From an uncultured Asticcacaulis sp. (GTDB lineage Bacteria > Pseudomonadota > Alphaproteobacteria > Caulobacterales > Caulobacteraceae), in NCBI GenBank assembly GCA_946480525.1, contig CAMLLA010000107.1, positions 1 through 10,917 on the forward strand: a stretch of 10,917 nucleotides of DNA. Reading direction: 5' to 3'. Positions 9,733-10,917 of the stretch are shown here, piece by piece (position 1 is the first letter of the stretch; the number at the start of each line of letters is the position of its first letter). Made by a program: the position numbers and the translations under genes. Below the pieces are notes generated by a model, which had not been told where the DNA came from, did not search any database, and worked only from the letters and a program-made list of their open reading frames with translations.

Positions 9733-10490
9733 TCAATGATCCAGATCGAGTAGCTACAATTTTGACGGCGGCCAGGATGTTGAGGGGATTTTTGTCGTAG
9801 CGCGTAGCGATACTCCTGAACGGTTTCAGTTTGTTGAAGAAGCGTTCGACGAGATTTCTCAGACCCCGTTGCAGAAGGCGAAGCTGTCTTTGCGGTTGGC
9901 CTCGGCCGGAATATTGGCCCAAGCCTCCTTCTGATCAGCGGCGGCGCGCAGGGCGTTGGTGTCGTAGGCCTTGTCCGCCAGCACAATCGTTCCCTGTCTC
10001 ATCGCGCCCAGCATGGGAAGGCTCATCTGGCTATCGTGCTTTTGTCCGGCGGTTAGGTCGAGCGCAACGGGCGGCCTTCGGCATCGACGACGGCATGGAT
10101 TTTGATGGTCAGCCCGCCAGGGGAACGTCCCATGCAGCCATCGTCAAGACCCCCCTTTTTTGCTGTGTCGCCGTGCTGGTGCACGCGAACACAGGAGGAG
10201 TCGATCATGATGATGTCGCCGTCATAGACCTTGGACATATCAGCCAAAATTCGATCCAGACCCCCGCCTTGCCATCTGACAAAGCGATTGTAGCAGGTGG
10301 TCGAAGACCATAGCGTTCAGGCACGTCCGCCCATGGCGAGCCTGTACGGAACCGCCACTAAATGCCGTTGATCACGCGCCGGTCATCAACACGCAACACC
10401 GCGAGGCTTGTTCGGTAACAAGGGGGCGATGACATCCCATTCGCTATCGGTCAACTCGTAGCGGCGACGCGCTATGAAAAAGGCTCCCAA
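9726..10490 (-). pseudogene. IS5-family DDE transposase, multiply frameshifted (copy B)
   Basis: Reading the minus strand across frames recovers a nearly whole transposase. The N-terminus is ARRRYELTDSEWDVIAPLLP; then comes VINGI-stop-WRFRTGSPWADVPERYG; the first catalytic Asp lies in IIMIDSSCVRVHQHG with GGLTIKIHAVVDAEGRPLR; the second is in VLADKAYDTNALR; the Glu is in RNLVERFFNKLKPFRSIATR. Breaks visible: the start codon is ATA (10475-10473) although GGGAG stands 8 bases before it; frameshifts occur near 10405, 10310, 10060 and 9865; an in-frame TAG interrupts VINGI-WRF; and one base is missing near 9755 compared with copy A. The most complete remnant frames are 10247-10053 and 9986-9726. 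A TTG at 10490 is the only in-frame alternative start. Clearly inactive. Confidence 0.8.
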
Positions 10491-10535
10491 TTTAATGGAA
10501 GCCTTGAATCACAGTCAGCTTAAAATGGGAATCCC

Positions 10536-10553
10536 GTTATGAGTTTCCGCCCT
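10536..10553 (-). repeat. Right terminal inverted repeat of IS copy B
   Basis: On the minus strand this reads AGGGCGGAAACTCATAAC. Its outermost A also serves as the last base of the dehydrogenase stop codon TAA (10555-10553). Confidence 0.7.
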
Positions 10554-10917
10554 TAGAGCGGGAACTGGTACGCGGTCTTCACAATCGTATAGAATTCCTT
10601 GGCATAGGCGCCTTGTTCGCGCGGGCCGAAGCTGGAGGCCTTACGGCCACCGAACGGAACGTGGTAGTCGACGCCGGCGGTCGGCAGATTGACCATGACC
10701 ATGCCCGACTGGATGCGGCGCTTGAAGGTCTCCGCCGCCTTCAGCGACTTGGTGCAGATGCCGGCCGACAGACCCATTTCCGTGTCGTTGGCGACCTTGA
10801 TGGCTTCTTCCAGGTCCTTGACGCGGATGACCGAGGCGACCGGCCCGAAGACCTCTTCCTTGTTGATCGCCATATCGGGCGACGTCTTGTCGATCAGGGT
10901 CGGGGCGTAATAGTAGC
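10553..10917 (-). CDS. Aldehyde dehydrogenase, C-terminal part (KGSADH-like), partial
   Basis: The minus-strand frame runs off the right edge of the window; only the last 120 residues or so of a protein normally near 480-500 are visible. It reads YYYAPTLIDKTSPDMAINKE, then EEVFGPVASVIRV (the conserved E-x-F-G-P cofactor-binding segment of NAD(P)-dependent aldehyde dehydrogenases), IQSGMVMVNLPTAGVDYHVP, FGGRKASSFGPREQGAYAKE and FYTIVKTAYQF. The PFGGRK-SS-GPREQG / EFYT-VKT-Y ending resembles alpha-ketoglutarate (2,5-dioxopentanoate) semialdehyde dehydrogenases of sugar-acid pathways, but substrate cannot be decided from a C-terminus. The catalytic Cys and Glu lie outside the window. The internal ATG at 10873 is not the start, because the conserved frame continues upstream of it. 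The stop codon TAA (10555-10553) straddles the junction with the IS: TA is host and A is IS. Confidence 0.92.
   Translation of the reverse strand, partial: YYYAPTLIDKTSPDMAINKEEVFGPVASVIRVKDLEEAIKVANDTEMGLSAGICTKSLKAAETFKRRIQSGMVMVNLPTAGVDYHVPFGGRKASSFGPREQGAYAKEFYTIVKTAYQFPL

Larger units (their letters stand above)
8172..10553. mobile_element. Composite-transposon-like block between two IS5-type copies
   Basis: Copy A's left end (8172) and copy B's right end (10553) bound a 2382-base block carrying the tail-like gene. The outer flanks are C-TA (8169-8171) and TA-G (10554-10556), as expected for insertion into CTAG with a TA duplication. Joining the flanks recreates a perfect inverted repeat, TTCCCGC (8160-8166) and GCGGGAA (10558-10564) with 7 bases between. 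It also puts the minus-strand terminator at 8138 about 30 bases after the dehydrogenase stop. Both IS copies face the same way. Stepwise insertion of separate elements is an alternative history. Confidence 0.5.
9716..10553 (-). mobile_element. Full-length, decayed IS5-family insertion sequence (copy B)
   Basis: The 838-base element has terminal inverted repeats GGCCGTAGACTCATAAC (9716-9732) and, read from the other end, AGGGCGGAAACTCATAAC (10553-10536), sharing ACTCATAAC exactly. It is flanked by TA on both sides (9714-9715 and 10554-10555) within a CTAG context. Size, ends, target preference and the encoded DDE transposase fit the IS427-like group of the IS5 family. The transposase gene is broken in several places, so the copy is not autonomous. 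Confidence 0.8.

Noticed and set aside
9831..10313. 160-aa plus-strand frame inside IS copy B
   Set aside because: Antisense to a clearly recognisable, though broken, transposase; Arg/Pro-rich shadow.

Overview
The window looks like a piece of an alphaproteobacterial chromosome, most likely from a Caulobacterales-like bacterium. This is inferred from the GC-rich coding sequence, the cyclic-di-GMP and hybrid-kinase families, a pseudaminic-acid (flagellin-glycan) type acetyltransferase, and intergenic palindromes of a style common in that class. No rRNA, tRNA or CRISPR array was seen.

Layout. Positions 1-593 hold the last codons of one gene and a GNAT acetyltransferase resembling PseH, overlapping by 8 bases and probably translationally coupled. 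Positions 594-718 hold two adjacent long palindromes. Positions 719-1210 encode MsrB, which repairs oxidised methionine. Positions 1291-3471 encode a membrane-bound CHASE4-GGDEF-EAL cyclic-di-GMP enzyme. Its 3' end overlaps by 20 bases that of a convergent soluble PAS-PAS-GAF-GAF-PAS hybrid histidine kinase (6889-3452, minus). The kinase start is preceded by a possible 9-codon leader ORF with an ATGA overlap, by an 8-bp inverted repeat, and by an AT-rich palindrome. Then come a small conserved-looking hypothetical gene (7401-7000, minus), an AT-rich intergenic region, and a small exported protein (7743-8105, plus).

The right end is the accessory part. A minus-strand aldehyde dehydrogenase gene enters from the right edge and ends at 10553. 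Between its stop codon and a textbook minus-strand terminator (8138-8107) lies a 2.4-kb block (8172-10553). The block consists of a truncated IS5-type element, a lone phage-tail-like gene of visibly lower GC, and a full-length but decayed IS5-type element. Removing the block on paper restores a CTAG target with a TA duplication, a TAG stop codon for the dehydrogenase, a perfect 7-bp inverted repeat spanning the join, and the terminator about 50 bases downstream. This makes a composite-transposon-like insertion into the dehydrogenase stop codon the most informative observation in the window.

The left and middle genes form an ordinary chromosomal neighbourhood: surface-glycan synthesis, oxidative repair and signalling. 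I see no clear sign of a new multi-gene system.
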